From assembly GCA_029215795.1 (NCBI GenBank), contig JARDYH010000004.1:220031517-220095516 (forward strand): DNA of 64,000 bases, read 5' to 3'. The first letter of the stretch is position 1. Each line of letters begins with the position of its first letter. The stretch is from Anniella stebbinsi (Eukaryota; Chordata; Lepidosauria; Squamata; Anniellidae). The position numbers and the translations under genes are program-made. Positions 1 to 9,960 of this stretch are shown piece after piece. The notes beneath the pieces are model-generated. The model did no database searches. It was not told the origin of the DNA and saw nothing but the letters and a program-made list of their open reading frames with translations.

Positions 1-29
1 GATGAAATTGCCAGCGGAGAGCCACACTG

Positions 30-263
30 GAGAGCCAGTGTGGCGTAGTGGTGAGAGTGTTGGATTGGGACTGGGGAGATCCGGGTTCTAGTCCCCACTC
101 AGCCATGAAGCTCACTGGGTGACTTTGGGCCAGCCACTGACTCTCAGCCTAGCTTACCTCACAGGGTTGTTGTTGTGAGGATAAAATGGAGAGGAGAAGG
201 AATATGCAGGCTAATTTGGGTTCCTTGCAAGGAAAAATGGCAGGATGTAAGTGTAATATAAAT
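30..263 (+). mobile_element. tRNA-derived SINE, full length
   Basis: It shows 'gtggcgtagtggtgagagtg' (A-box region), 'gatccgggttctagtcccc' (B-box-like), 'ctcactgggtgactttggg', 'cctcacagggttgttg' and the tail 'gggttccttgcaagg'. The same family recurs at 11968, 28531 and 59468. The head resembles a tRNA gene, but it is part of a SINE and not a functional tRNA. Confidence 0.85.
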
Positions 264-754
264 TCAGATCCATACCCCTACAGACATTGCCCATGGCATT
301 TTGACCAAGCACATCACAACTTTGCCCCCCCACCTCCCTGCACACACATCTGCCCCATTTTGCAGTCCCTGCCAATTTCCTTGGCCAGGGTGTAAGCCAC
401 TTTGTGCCATCCATCTATTTTGGACTCCCACTCCCATAAGCCCCCAGCTTTCATGACCAATGCTCAGGGATGATGAGACATGTCGTTCAAAACATCTGGT
501 GGGCATCAAGTTGCGTAGGTTTTCTTCCCCACTCCCCTCTTTTTGCCATAAGTGAATGTATGCTCAGACGTTCTCATGCATGCCTCCCGCAATATCTTTA
601 GAAAAGAAATAGTATTTATTCATCTATTACTAACCTTTTGTAAATTGACTTATTTGCTAAAGAGCCATCAAGGCAGTGCCCAACAATTTGAAACAAGAAA
701 AAGGTAACGTAATGAAAACAGGAACATTAAAAGCAGGAGCACATTAAATTGGGG
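264..754. other. Intron, nothing recognised
   Basis: AT-rich single-copy-looking intron sequence. No coding match or clear repeat was recognised; the short frames here have no conserved features. Confidence 0.6.
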
Positions 755-1102
755 GTGCCTCTATAAGAGCGATTTAAAGCTCTTTCAAAACGCATTACCG
801 ATTTTACCTCCACATGAATGGAGTGCAAATCGGGGGTTGAGGCGCTTTTTCTGTCCGATTATGCGCATTATCGAATGTGCGTTAAATAGCGAGTTTTAAT
901 TTACCACGGGAGTTAAAGCGCCTTATGACCATGTAAACAAGCGATTCTCCGCATTAAACACCTTTAAAGCGCGTTTCATACAACCGTTAATGCGCTTCAC
1001 TCACCGCCTCCCGTGTATAGGGATTAGGCGTAAAAGCGATTGTGAGTTGATGCGCATAATCAGACAACCGGGCGTCAAACCGAATTCTTGTAGAGGGGAC
1101 CT
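755..1102. mobile_element. GCGCATTAA-rich repeat, copy 1
   Basis: It begins 'tgcctctataagagcgattt' and ends 'gaattcttgtagaggggacc'. It shares its whole length with 28831-29174 and 58287-58640. Repeated inverted pieces such as 'gcgcattatcgaatgtgcg' and 'gttaatgcgcttc' fill the interior. Its ends match each other in inverted orientation ('cctctacaag'), as in a non-autonomous DNA transposon. Confidence 0.7.
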
Positions 1103-1285
1103 GGAAGTCAACCGTAGTTCTTGAAGGAGCGCACGCCATAGTTTGAAGGCAACAGAGGAAGAAAACGTTGATATATGCCCCTAAAACAGGCGTCTCTAAG
1201 TAAGAGGGCTTCTCTGCAGATCTTAAAAAGCAGGCAGGTTCACAGCGAGACAGGTAGATAGCCAGGCCCTAAGAAATTTATGGCT

Positions 1286-1371
1286 TTAAGGCACAATCCT
1301 ATGCATGTTTAGACAGAAAAAAGTCCTACAACTCCCAGCATTCCCCAGCCAACATAGGATTGTGCCTTAAA
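1286..1371. mobile_element. Short foldback element, 86 bp
   Basis: The ends 'ttaaggcacaatcctatg' and 'cataggattgtgccttaa' are perfect reverse complements, flanking about 50 bp. Confidence 0.65.
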
Positions 1372-2466
1372 GGTTGAAACCAACACCTTGAATTGAGCCA
1401 GAAAGCAACTGGCAACCAGTGAAGTTCCACCCCGAAAAACGTAAGCCACGCCTCCATCCATCCCATTGTACGGATCTCTCACTGGACTTGCTTGGCCTGG
1501 CTTTTGTTATATTCTGGGTGTCGGGGGGATTTTCTGTAATTTTCTTTAATGTCCTTGAATGACACACTTTCTCCTTTAAGACCGCCATTAGTGTGGCGGG
1601 AGGAATGACTCACTTTCTGGAGGCCCTGGAAAGCGCGTTTCCTCCCCCCCCCCCCACACACACACACTGGGTGTCCTCTTTTTTTTATTTCCCAAATATG
1701 GTCACCCAATACACTTCCAGGGTAGGGTGGGAGAGAAGGCCTTCCTCTGGAAACACTCACTGTCGGGATTCTACGTGCTTTAACGCAGTTTCCTCGTTCC
1801 TCCTTCACCTTCTTGAATTGCCATCTGCGCGCCAACGGTGTCAAGCACCTGCAGTGTCTCTGGAAATAATCCAAAGAAGCGCTTAGAGTGCTTTTTGAAG
1901 CACAGAACAAAAGGAAAGGGCTGTGATCGCAAGATCACAGCTTCCAGCTTCCTGTTACCCTGCACGGCGCTGGCTTTTCAGGAGCCGCTTCGGACTGACA
2001 GCCAGATGCCTTCCCAAGAACGTCGTCAAAGGCTTTGTCCAGCCTGAGCAAAACAGCGGCACGAGGAGCACGGCAGCTGCGCCAATATTTCCTTTTGAAG
2101 CATGAGCGGGGAAAATAATATTATATATCCCAGGAACCGTAACGTTCTTGAGCCTTGAACAGGAGGATTTATAATCTCCTCCCCAACTGTTCTTTGTTCT
2201 TGCCACTTGCTTGAACAAACAAACAAACAAAACAAACCTTGCTTTTTTACATTCGTATTTTGTGATTTCCTGAACATGCAAACGGTATCAGTTTATCTGT
2301 AAACGAGCAGTTCAGCAATGGAACAGAACTGCCCGGCAGGCCATGAGATCCTCTTTCTTCTAGGTTGTTGTTTATACTGGCCAAATTGTTAATATTGGGG
2401 ACAGGCAGCTGTGGGCAGAAGAGGGCTTGCACTTGCTAAGAAACCTTGAGGATGCTGTGCACTTGG
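1372..2466. other. Intron, mostly unrecognised
   Basis: It contains a C homopolymer followed by (CA)n near 1640-1668 and an (A2-4C)n stretch near 2215-2236. No coding exon or known repeat was recognised. Confidence 0.5.
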
Positions 2467-2555
2467 CAGTGGAGGCTGGTGGCTCCGATGTCAGTGGAGC
2501 GGTGAATCCGCTCCAGGTTTCAGTCAGAACTCTAAAGGAGCTCTCCAAGGGCTGG
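2467..2555 (+). mobile_element. Fragment of CAGTGGAGGCTG foldback MITE
   Basis: 'cagtggaggctggtggctcc' and 'tttcagtcagaactctaaag' match one arm of the element at 13570-13766. The other arm is missing. Confidence 0.6.
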
Positions 2556-2868
2556 CTGTTGTGCATAAAGGCTTGTTGGGTGTAAGGGCGCCCATCCCGT
2601 GCTTTCCCTGAGCCACCTGTCATCTTCAAGTGAAAAGGGTTGAACTGGGGGACGTTGGTGATCCCTGCCCCAGATGACCTCAGTCACTGAGATCCAATCT
2701 GCCCCGGAGGCTCTGTCACAGTAGGAAGGAACGGCTTTTTGCATGTATGGAAAGATGTTCACGTTTCTCTTTACATTTCTTCCTTCCTTTCTCCCCCCCC
2801 CCCCCATATCAACATAAATGCAGGTTGCTTACCTGTAACTGTAGTTCTTCGAGTGGTCATCTGTGCAT

Positions 2869-3002
2869 TCACACATATGGGCTCCGCGCCGGCGCCGAGC
2901 CCCAATCGGGAAACTTCACTAGCTAGCTTAGTGCTTTTTGGCGGGAACCCCTCCCCCACCATCCACTGCGCATGCTCCGGGTCCCGCCTTACCTCAGTTC
3001 TC
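2869..3002 (-). repeat. DIRS inverted terminal repeat, 3' end of element
   Basis: It contains 'catatgggctccgcgccgg', 'actagctagcttagtgc' and 'ctcccccaccatccactgcg'. All recur as reverse complement at 7719-7854, with about one mismatch over 130 nt. Outside it, 2816-2868 is a terminal extension unique to this end. Confidence 0.93.
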
Positions 3003-3108
3003 TGAGACCGCATTATGGCCTCGCACCAAGGTAATACTTAGGAGACATATGCGCCACTAGTCCTCCTGCATACACCGTAGCGTTGCAATGAGGGGATGGT
3101 GGGTGGGT

Positions 3109-3203
3109 TGTGTGAATGCACAGATGACCACTCGAAGAACTACAGTTACAGGTAAGCAACCTGCATTTCTTCTTCGTGGTCTCTGTGCATCACACATATG
3201 GGC
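3109..3203 (-). repeat. DIRS internal complementary region
   Basis: 3109-3168 is the reverse complement of the element's left end (2816-2875), including 'ctcgaagaactacagttaca'. 3166-3203 is the reverse complement of its right end, including 'cttcttcgtggtctctgtgc'. The two halves meet at TTT (3166-3168). This head-to-tail fusion of the two ends is the diagnostic feature of DIRS elements and is thought to template circle closure. Confidence 0.93.
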
Positions 3204-3249
3204 GAATAATCAGCCAAACTTACCGGAGGAGGGTATGCACGCTGGTGGC

Positions 3250-4296
3250 TTACTGGCAAATAGAGGACAGGACTGCTCGACCAAAGGAGGCGTCCCGTGA
3301 AGCTCTAACGTCCAGCCTGTAGTGCTTCACAAAGGTTGAAGCATTTGTCCACGTTGCTGCCCTGCAAATATCTGGAACTGTTGATCCATGTATCAGGGCC
3401 GTAGAGGTTGCTTGCCCCCGTGTCGAATGCGCTGTGAAAGAAATAGGGGGCTCCTTGCCAAGAACTTGATAAGCCAAAACAATAGTGTCAACAATCCAAT
3501 GGGCAAGACGCTGGGAGGAAACTGCCAACCCCTTCGCCTTACCCCCGTAACATATAAACAGCTTATCCGATTTACGGAAAGATTCTGTCCGTTTCTTATA
3601 GAAAGCTAAAGCACGCCGAACATCCAAGGCGTGTAATGCTGTACAAAGCGGGTCCGTAGGCGCCTTAAAAAAAGTTGGAAGAACAATATCCTGGTTAAGA
3701 TGGAACATGGAGGAAACTTTAGGGACAAATGAGGGACCAGGACGTAACACAACCTTATCCTGAAAAAATTGAGTATAAGGAGGGCCCACCATTAATGCCG
3801 CTAGTTCTGAAGCGCGTCTAGCAGATGTTATAGCTACCAAAAATACTGCCTTAAACGTTAGTAGCCGGAGGTCAATGGTAGCTAAGGGCTCAAACGGCTT
3901 TGTCGTTAACGCAGTCAACACTAGTGACAAGCTCCATTGCGGAACAATTTGGCGCACTGGTGGGAACATGTGGCGTAGGCCTTTCATAAAAGTTTTTGCC
4001 ACCGGGTGTGTAAAAACCGTGAATCCATTGATCTTAGAGTGCTGTCCTGATATGGCAGCTAAGTACACTTTGACCGAGGAGGGTTTCAGACCTCCTGCAT
4101 GAAGGGCGTACAAGAAATCGATGATCCCTGCTATGGGGCCATCTCGTGCCGAGAACCCCTTGTCATTGGCAAATTTTAGAAAACGGTTCCATTTTCTGGT
4201 GTAAGAAGCCCGAGTCGATGGTTTTGTAGAGGCTTCGAAAATGGAACGTAAAGCAGGGGGCATATTCAGAGACTGCCACCTGGTTGGATCCTCCAT
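3250..4296 (-). CDS. DIRS tyrosine recombinase
   Basis: The frame is open from 5130, but the domain starts only near the methionine at 4296, about 30 nt upstream of the RT-frame stop. I take that as the likely start, giving about 348 residues; the upstream open stretch is probably the out-of-frame shadow of the RT gene. Counted from 5130, the catalytic set R-HxxR-W-Y is visible: R438 or R439 ('TSARRASEL'), H568 and R571 ('AHSTRGQA'), W594 and Y604 ('VKHYRLD'). Y604 would form the covalent DNA link during strand exchange. An N-terminal core-binding region ('RASYTRKWNRFLKFAND') precedes it. The frame has no internal stop, so the enzyme may be functional. Confidence 0.92.
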   Translation of the reverse strand: MEDPTRWQSLNMPPALRSIFEASTKPSTRASYTRKWNRFLKFANDKGFSARDGPIAGIIDFLYALHAGGLKPSSVKVYLAAISGQHSKINGFTVFTHPVAKTFMKGLRHMFPPVRQIVPQWSLSLVLTALTTKPFEPLATIDLRLLTFKAVFLVAITSARRASELAALMVGPPYTQFFQDKVVLRPGPSFVPKVSSMFHLNQDIVLPTFFKAPTDPLCTALHALDVRRALAFYKKRTESFRKSDKLFICYGGKAKGLAVSSQRLAHWIVDTIVLAYQVLGKEPPISFTAHSTRGQATSTALIHGSTVPDICRAATWTNASTFVKHYRLDVRASRDASFGRAVLSSICQ

Positions 4297-6113
4297 GCCG
4301 TGAGGTTTAAGGACTGGAGGTTGGGGTGCAGGATGGCTCCCGCATTCTTGGACAGCAGGTGCGGTATCTTGGGGAGATGCCACCATTGCCGCCTTGACAG
4401 GCGAGATAGGGTGGTGAACCAGTGTTGCCTTGGCCACCAAGGGGTCACCAGAATCGCATCCAGGGAGTATCTGCTGGCTCTGGCCACCGTCTTTGCAATA
4501 AGCGGAAACGGGGGGAACATATACAGGAAGCCGTTGGACCAGTCCCACTGGAATGCGTCTCCGAGCGACGCAGGTCCAATTCCCGCCCGAGAACAGTAAT
4601 CCTGGCAAACGGCATTTGCAGAAGTCGCAAACAGGTCTATCGATGGTGTGCCCCATTTCGCAAAAAGGCGAACCAGTACGTCCTGGGACAACTCCCACTC
4701 GTGGGTGTCGGTGAATTCCCGATTGAGTGCGTCTGCCTTCGCATTGTCCGTACCTGCAATGTGTAGTGCAGACAGGCAAATGTCCCTGCGGATGGCCCAG
4801 TGAAGAATGTCTAATGCAAAACGCAGAATGCGAGGAGATCGCGTTCCGCCCTCTTTGTTGATGTACCACACCACAGTGGTGTTGTCTGACAATATGCGAA
4901 CATGCTGACCTTGAATGTATGGCAGGAAAGCGTGCAGGGCTCGTTTTACAGCTAGTAACTCCAGGAGATTGATATGGAGCCGAGACTCGGAATGTGACCA
5001 TTTCCCTTGGATCTTTAGGTCGTTGACGTGCGCTCCCCACCCCTCCAGAGAGGCATCTGTTGTAACGATTCGAGTGGGACCTCTCTGGTGAAACGGCATG
5101 CCTTGAGACAGATGCGCCGCAGTCGACCACCAGCGGAGAGAAGGAAGGAGAGATGACGGAACCGTAAGTATTATTTTCCTTGGATTCTGGTAAGGGCGGT
5201 AGTGCCGGAGGAGAAGTTGCTGTAGCGGGCGCATGTGAAGACGGGCCCAGCGGACAACGAATACCGCAGAAGCCATGAAGCCTAGTAGGCGAAGCACTGA
5301 GAACGCTGTTGCGCGTGAGCTCTGACGAAGCCGCGAAGCTAGGGACGTGACGGCTTGTATGCGCTCCTTTGGAAGGAAAACCCGTCCTACGGTTGAGTCC
5401 AAGAGAACCCCTATAAACTGAATCGTCTGTGTTGGGTGAAAAATGGACTTTTCTCTATTTATTTGCAGGCCCAGGCTGGTGAGGCAGGACGTGACGAGGC
5501 GAACATCGTAGAGAGCTCGCGATTGGGACGGAGAGACGATAAGCCAATCGTCGAGGTAAGGGTATAGCTCGACGTTCTGTGCTCTGAGATGGGCACACAC
5601 TACCGCCATGCATTTGGTGAAAACCCTTGGTGCAGTCCGGAGGCCAAAGGGTAGAACTGAAAACTGATAAGCCCTTTTTCCTATAAGGAATCTCAAATAT
5701 TTGCGATGAGAGGGGTGTATTGGAACGTGAAAATAGGTGTCCTTGAGGTCCACCCAAGTGAACCAGCGGTGTCGCCTGAGGAGCGGCAGGATCTGCGCCA
5801 ATGTGATCATGCGAAATTTCTTTGGTTTGATAAATTTGTTTAAGTGTCTGAGGTCCATTATAGGCCGAAGCCCGCCGTCTTTCTTCGGGACCGTGAAGTA
5901 ACGCGAGTAAAAACCCGCTTTTAAGAGACGCGGAGGGACGCGTACGATGGCATTTTTTTCTAACAGAGTTGTTGTTTCCTGTAAAAGCGTGGGAGACGAC
6001 AGGGTGCACCTCACGGTGCCGAGGGGAGGGAGGGTTTGAAATTCTATCCGATAACCTTCGGATATCGTGGAGAGCACCCATTTGTCGCTCGTTATAGACG
6101 CCCAGCGCTGCAC
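4266..6113 (-). CDS. DIRS reverse transcriptase-RNase H with C-terminal DIRS domain
   Basis: 615 residues, uninterrupted. Reverse transcriptase: 'VPKKDGGLRPIMDLRHLN' near residue 75, 'WVDLKDTYFHVPI' with catalytic D122, and 'YLDD' at 186-189. RNase H: D353 ('TTDAS'), E385 ('LLELLA'), D410 ('ILSDN') and D461 ('KADALN'), the expected D-E-D-D set. Residues 490-570 ('IDLFATSAN', 'MFPPFPLI', 'VTPWWPRQHWF') form the conserved block that follows RNase H in DIRS elements; the FPPF stretch recalls the motif of the adenine methyltransferase-like domain described in them, but that reading is uncertain. The enzyme would copy element RNA into DNA. Confidence 0.93.
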   Translation of the reverse strand: MQRWASITSDKWVLSTISEGYRIEFQTLPPLGTVRCTLSSPTLLQETTTLLEKNAIVRVPPRLLKAGFYSRYFTVPKKDGGLRPIMDLRHLNKFIKPKKFRMITLAQILPLLRRHRWFTWVDLKDTYFHVPIHPSHRKYLRFLIGKRAYQFSVLPFGLRTAPRVFTKCMAVVCAHLRAQNVELYPYLDDWLIVSPSQSRALYDVRLVTSCLTSLGLQINREKSIFHPTQTIQFIGVLLDSTVGRVFLPKERIQAVTSLASRLRQSSRATAFSVLRLLGFMASAVFVVRWARLHMRPLQQLLLRHYRPYQNPRKIILTVPSSLLPSLRWWSTAAHLSQGMPFHQRGPTRIVTTDASLEGWGAHVNDLKIQGKWSHSESRLHINLLELLAVKRALHAFLPYIQGQHVRILSDNTTVVWYINKEGGTRSPRILRFALDILHWAIRRDICLSALHIAGTDNAKADALNREFTDTHEWELSQDVLVRLFAKWGTPSIDLFATSANAVCQDYCSRAGIGPASLGDAFQWDWSNGFLYMFPPFPLIAKTVARASRYSLDAILVTPWWPRQHWFTTLSRLSRRQWWHLPKIPHLLSKNAGAILHPNLQSLNLTAWRIQPGGSL

Positions 6114-6165
6114 GAACGGCCGTAGTCTGTTGGTCTGATATCTTGGAAGAATTATGGGAACGGAG

Positions 6166-7536
6166 TCAAAGACGCCGTTTTGACGTCATGTCCTGTCGGC
6201 GCGTCTTGGAGTATCTGGGGGCAGCCTTCCTCGACTGGAAGGAAGATTGGGGCTGCTGCGACTGGAAACGCTGGGTGCGTTCCTGTTGCCGTCGAGGCTG
6301 ATATTGAAACGAGCGGTACCAACGACGTGGGCGAGTTTGTTGCTGCATTTGTTGCGTAGGCGCGCCCATTTTCCGTGCTGTCACCTTGGCTTTGTGGATG
6401 ACATCTATAGTCGTATCCGTGGTCGAGTGAAAAAGACCTTCACCGTCGAACGGGAGATCCTCGATACGGGCCTTCGTCTCAGTTGGCAGTGTCGACGTAC
6501 GTAACCAAGCATGGCGACGTAGGGCGATCGCCCCCACCAGCGCTTTAGCTGCACAGTCCGTTTGGTGATTTGCCGTCATTAGTTGTTGTCTAGACAGCCT
6601 AGTTGCTTCCGCCTGGAAAACGCGGGCCAGCTCCCGCTGATTGTCTGGGAGATAATCTGTTAACGTGGAAATCTTCTCCCAGAGAAAAAGCTGGTACCTA
6701 GCCATGGTAGCTTGGTAATTAGCTACCTTAAAACCTAACGTCGCTGATGAATAAATGCGGCGACCAAACGCATCCAACTTTCGCCCCTCCTTGTCGATGG
6801 GTGTCGAATGGCTCTTGCTGGAGCGTCCCTGTGACGACTCCACTACGATAGAATTTGGCCTTGGGTGACTGCATAAATATGGTGCATCTGCGTCCTTAAC
6901 CTTATATAAGGTGTCTAGACGTTTAGATGTAGCCCCAACCGTGGCTGGATTTTCCCATGAACTTTTGCTTCCTAGGCGCAGCAACCGTGTCCGGTTTCGA
7001 AGCCGATGGCACCGATGTCGAGGATGTCTTCAAGGTTGACGTCGAAGATTTCGACTTCGATGTCTTGGTCTTGCTCTTGCCTGACTTTTTGGTCGGCATG
7101 GCGGCCTTCTTAACCGGCTTCACCACAAGCCGTGGCAATGGGTCCTCTGCTGCTTCCCCACGAGGAGATGAGCAGGGCGATGCCGGATTCGAGCGATTTA
7201 CAGGCGTCTGCCCACGCTCTCCGGAGGTTCTTAGCTCGTTATCAGAATCACAGGACGTGGAGATTGGGTCCCCGAACCATGCTTTTGGCGTGGTCGGTCC
7301 ACCGCAGACAGGGCCTTGCTCCACAGTAGACTTCTGAGCCTATCAGCCCTATTCCGCCTGGTTTGGCGGGAAAAAGTCATACAATGATGGCAGGAGTCCA
7401 CAACATGCCCTTCCCCCAAACACACGAGGCACAGAGAGTGTCCATCGGTGAGGGTTAACTTCGCCCTACACCGAGAGCAGTGCTTGAAAAGCGCCGACTG
7501 CGCCATAGTCCCTAGGGACAGGGTTTTCACCCACAA
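6166..7536 (-). pseudogene. DIRS gag-like gene, apparently frame-broken
   Basis: Three overlapping frames make up the gag region. 7536-7231 begins near 'MAQSALFKHCSRC' and has a zinc-binding-like CxxC...CLVC pattern. 7324-6923 is in another frame and rich in Lys, Ser and Thr. 6984-6166 is back in the first frame and carries the DIRS Gag block 'KEGRKLDAFGRRIYSSA' and a Gln/Arg-rich nucleic-acid-binding tail. A pair of compensating frameshifts near 7300 and 6960 would explain this. Programmed shifting or sequencing error cannot be excluded. Gag packages element RNA. Confidence 0.75.
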
Positions 7537-7718
7537 TAACTAACTTAACTATATATATGTAATTCTTAAAAAAAAATTTTGTTTTTTTTTTGTATATACT
7601 TAACTCTATACTAACTAACACTAAGCTAACTCAAACTATTTTTTCCTATATTTCAGAGAAGTACGAACGATTTGTCCGGAGAAGTCTCCCGCGAGGCTAT
7701 CAGCAAGCGGTCGAAGAA

Positions 7719-7854
7719 GAACTGAGGTAAGGCGGGACCCGGAGCATGCGCAGTGGATGGTGGGGGAGGGGTTCCCGCCAAAAAGCACTAAGCTAGCTAG
7801 TGAAGTTTCCCGACTGGGGCTCGGCGCCGGCGCGGAGCCCATATGTGTGATGCA
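7719..7854 (-). repeat. DIRS inverted terminal repeat, 5' end of element
   Basis: Reverse complement of 2869-3002. The outer extension 7855-7874 (coding strand 'gttcttcttcgtggtc') is repeated in the internal complementary region. Confidence 0.93.
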
Positions 7855-7874
7855 CAGAGACCACGAAGAAGAAC

Positions 7875-8142
7875 ATTAGTACATAAGAAGAGCTGTGCTG
7901 GATCACACCAAGGGTCTGTCTAGTCCAGCATTCTGTTCACACACTGGCCAAGCAGCTGCCCACGGGAAACCCACAAGCAGGACATGAGTGCAACAGCACC
8001 CTCCTGCCCATGTTCCCCAGCAACTGGTGTACCTAGGCATATGCCTCTGAGGCTGGAGGTAGCATATAGCCATCAGGAGTAGTAGCCATTGATAGCCTTC
8101 AGGAATCTGAACTATGTACAGCGCCATGTACATTGATGGTAC

Positions 8143-8175
<33 letters not shown>

Positions 8176-8345
8176 CCCCCTTTTAAAGCCACCCAAATTT
8201 GTGGCCATCGCTACGTCCTGTGCTAGCAAATTCCACAGTTTGTCCATACCCTGCGTGGAGAAGGACTTCCTTGTCCTGAATCTCCCACCAATCAGTTTCA
8301 TGGGATGACGCCACTGGGTTCTAGTATTATGAGAGAGAGAAACCT
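7875..8345 (-). mobile_element. CR1 LINE 3' fragment
   Basis: It reads 'cataagaagagctgtgctgg', 'cccagcaactggtgtacc' and 'tttgtggccatcgctac', the reverse complement of the CR1 tail seen repeatedly in this window. The DIRS element ends immediately before it. An (AAT)n run of about 35 bp interrupts it near 8140-8175. Confidence 0.8.
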
Positions 8346-8496
8346 GCCCATTCACTGAGATCTGCTGATCAGGGCTTCCTGGTTGCCCCACTGCCTGCCT
8401 AGGTACATCTGGTGCAAAGTGGGGAAGGGCCTTTTCTCTTGCGGTTCCCTGCCTTTGGAATTCTCTCTCCCCTGCAATGTGACAGGCACCACCATT

Positions 8497-8865
8497 GGCT
8501 TGGGGCCAGGTTACCTGAGGGATCGCCTTCCCCCGTACAATCCGCCCCCACACTCAGGTCCTCTGGGAAGAACTTACTCCAGTCAGCCAAAACTAGGCTG
8601 ACAACCGTTACCCAGAGGACCTTCTCTTCTGCCGCTCCCAGACTGTGGAATGGCCTGCCGGGAGAGATCCGCCAACTTAACAGTCTCTCCGAATTTAAGA
8701 AAGCCTTTAAGACTGATCTCTTCCGGCAGGCCTACCTAGTTGAATTTTAAGATGTTTGATTGTTATTTTCATAATGCATTCGTTTTAAATCAGTTTTATG
8801 TGCTTTATACTATTTTGTATTCAATGTTGTTCCCCGTCTCAATCCAGAGGTAGAGGCAGGTAAGA

Positions 8866-8924
<59 letters not shown>

Positions 8925-8925
8925 C
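8497..8925 (+). mobile_element. L2 LINE 3' end with (TTA)n tail
   Basis: It encodes the C-terminus 'RTFSSAAPRLWNGLPGEIRQ' through 'DLFRQAYLVEF' and a stop. An AT-rich 3' UTR with 'gaggtagaggcaggtaag' and a (TTA)n run at about 8868-8921 follow. Confidence 0.85.
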
Positions 8926-9095
8926 CACCTATTGAAAACTTATCCATATGCCCAAGCATTTGCTCTTGTTGTTTTGATTGTTGCATTTTATTTTAATTGT
9001 TGTTTTAATGCATTTTGTAAACCACCTCGTGATTTGATAATGGAGGGCAATGTATTATTAATAATGGTAATAATAAATAATTATAATAATAATAC
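8926..9095 (+). mobile_element. LINE 3' tail (L2-like)
   Basis: 'tataccacctattgaaaac', 'gcattttgtaaaccacctcg' and a degenerate (AAT)n tail look like the 3' end of another LINE copy, without remaining coding sequence. Confidence 0.5.
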
Positions 9096-9640
9096 AGAGT
9101 GGTGAATATTCCCTGGCATGGTATATCAAGCTACGAATGAGATAGAAATCTCCTTACTTTTCCGGAGCATGGGCAGTGCAGGACAGAGGTTTGTCTCCCG
9201 GATCAACCCATGACTGCGTGGGCTGCACTGTGCACGGTATTAAGTAGATAGTGTATTCTCCTGAGTAGTCCTTCCTGGAAACAGAGAAGAGGAACCATAG
9301 TAACTGTATTGATTTGCATGCTATTTACATCCGAAAGACCTTTACTCATGATAGAAAATAGCTGCTACTTTAAGAGGGCCGTTGGCCAAGTAAAACACAA
9401 ACACAGAAATGGCACAGGCTTCTGGGTTAAGGACTAACAATTTGCCAGAAACCATCAGAACCCCAGACAGGCAGGTCGTGAGGCAGAACTCGGTTCCTTT
9501 CATCAGAGCAACTGAGAATGGCTTTGAACACGATAAAAGGATGCACAAAGGACTTGTGCATCTTCTTTCAATGTTTCTGGGCAATGTAATAAAATGGTGA
9601 CTCCATAGCGGACAGATAAATCGCCTAACTGTGCATCTGG
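9096..9640. other. Intron, nothing recognised
   Basis: No exon-like conserved frame or repeat was recognised. Confidence 0.5.
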
Positions 9641-9960
9641 AGAAAAATCTTTGTAATGGGACGATCTCTTCAACAGTGGAACAGACTGCCTAAAGAGGTG
9701 GTGAACAGTCCATCACTTGGGTTACGTAAGCAGAGGCTGGATGGGCGCTTATCAGGGATGCTGCAGTTACATCCTGTAGTACTTTTGTATTGTGGTTTTA
9801 AGCTTTCATAGAATCATAGAATAGCAGAGTTGGAAGGGACCTATAAGGCCATCAAGTCCAACCCCTGCTCAATGCAGGAATCCACCTTAAAGCATCCCTG
9901 ATAGATAGCTGTCCAACTGCATATTATATTTTATGCTGTTCTTATGGTTCTAACTTTTGT
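9641..9960. mobile_element. CR1 fragments in both orientations
   Basis: 9660-9780 reads on the plus strand as a CR1 3' coding remnant ('aacagactgcctaaagaggt'). 9808-9925 is a CR1 3' end on the minus strand ('tcatagaatcatagaatagc', 'gccatcaagtccaacccctg'). Confidence 0.75.

Larger units (their letters stand above)
2816..7874 (-). mobile_element. DIRS-type tyrosine-recombinase retrotransposon, near full length
   Basis: 5,059 bp. Seen: inverted terminal repeats of about 135 bp with essentially one mismatch, an internal complementary region, and frames for gag, reverse transcriptase-RNase H and tyrosine recombinase in DIRS order on the minus strand. Known: DIRS elements replicate through a circular DNA that the recombinase inserts, so they lack an integrase and leave no target-site duplication. 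None is seen here. The ends fall at the trinucleotides AAA (2816-2818) and AAC (7872-7874), read as TTT and GTT on the coding strand. It lies in a FRAS1 intron in the sense orientation. Near-identical ITRs suggest a fairly recent insertion. Confidence 0.93.

Noticed and set aside
30..110. Possible tRNA gene
   Set aside because: The A- and B-box-like sequence belongs to a SINE head that recurs four times; no complete cloverleaf is supported.
4297..5130. N-terminal 278 residues of the recombinase frame
   Set aside because: The stretch overlaps the RNase H region in another frame and shows no domain; treated as a shadow, with the start placed at 4296.
5455..6081. 208-residue minus-strand frame over the RT domain
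   Set aside because: Out-of-frame shadow of the reverse transcriptase gene.
8114..8308. 64-residue frame with an Asn run
   Set aside because: It is a translation of an (AAT)n run inside a reversed CR1 fragment.
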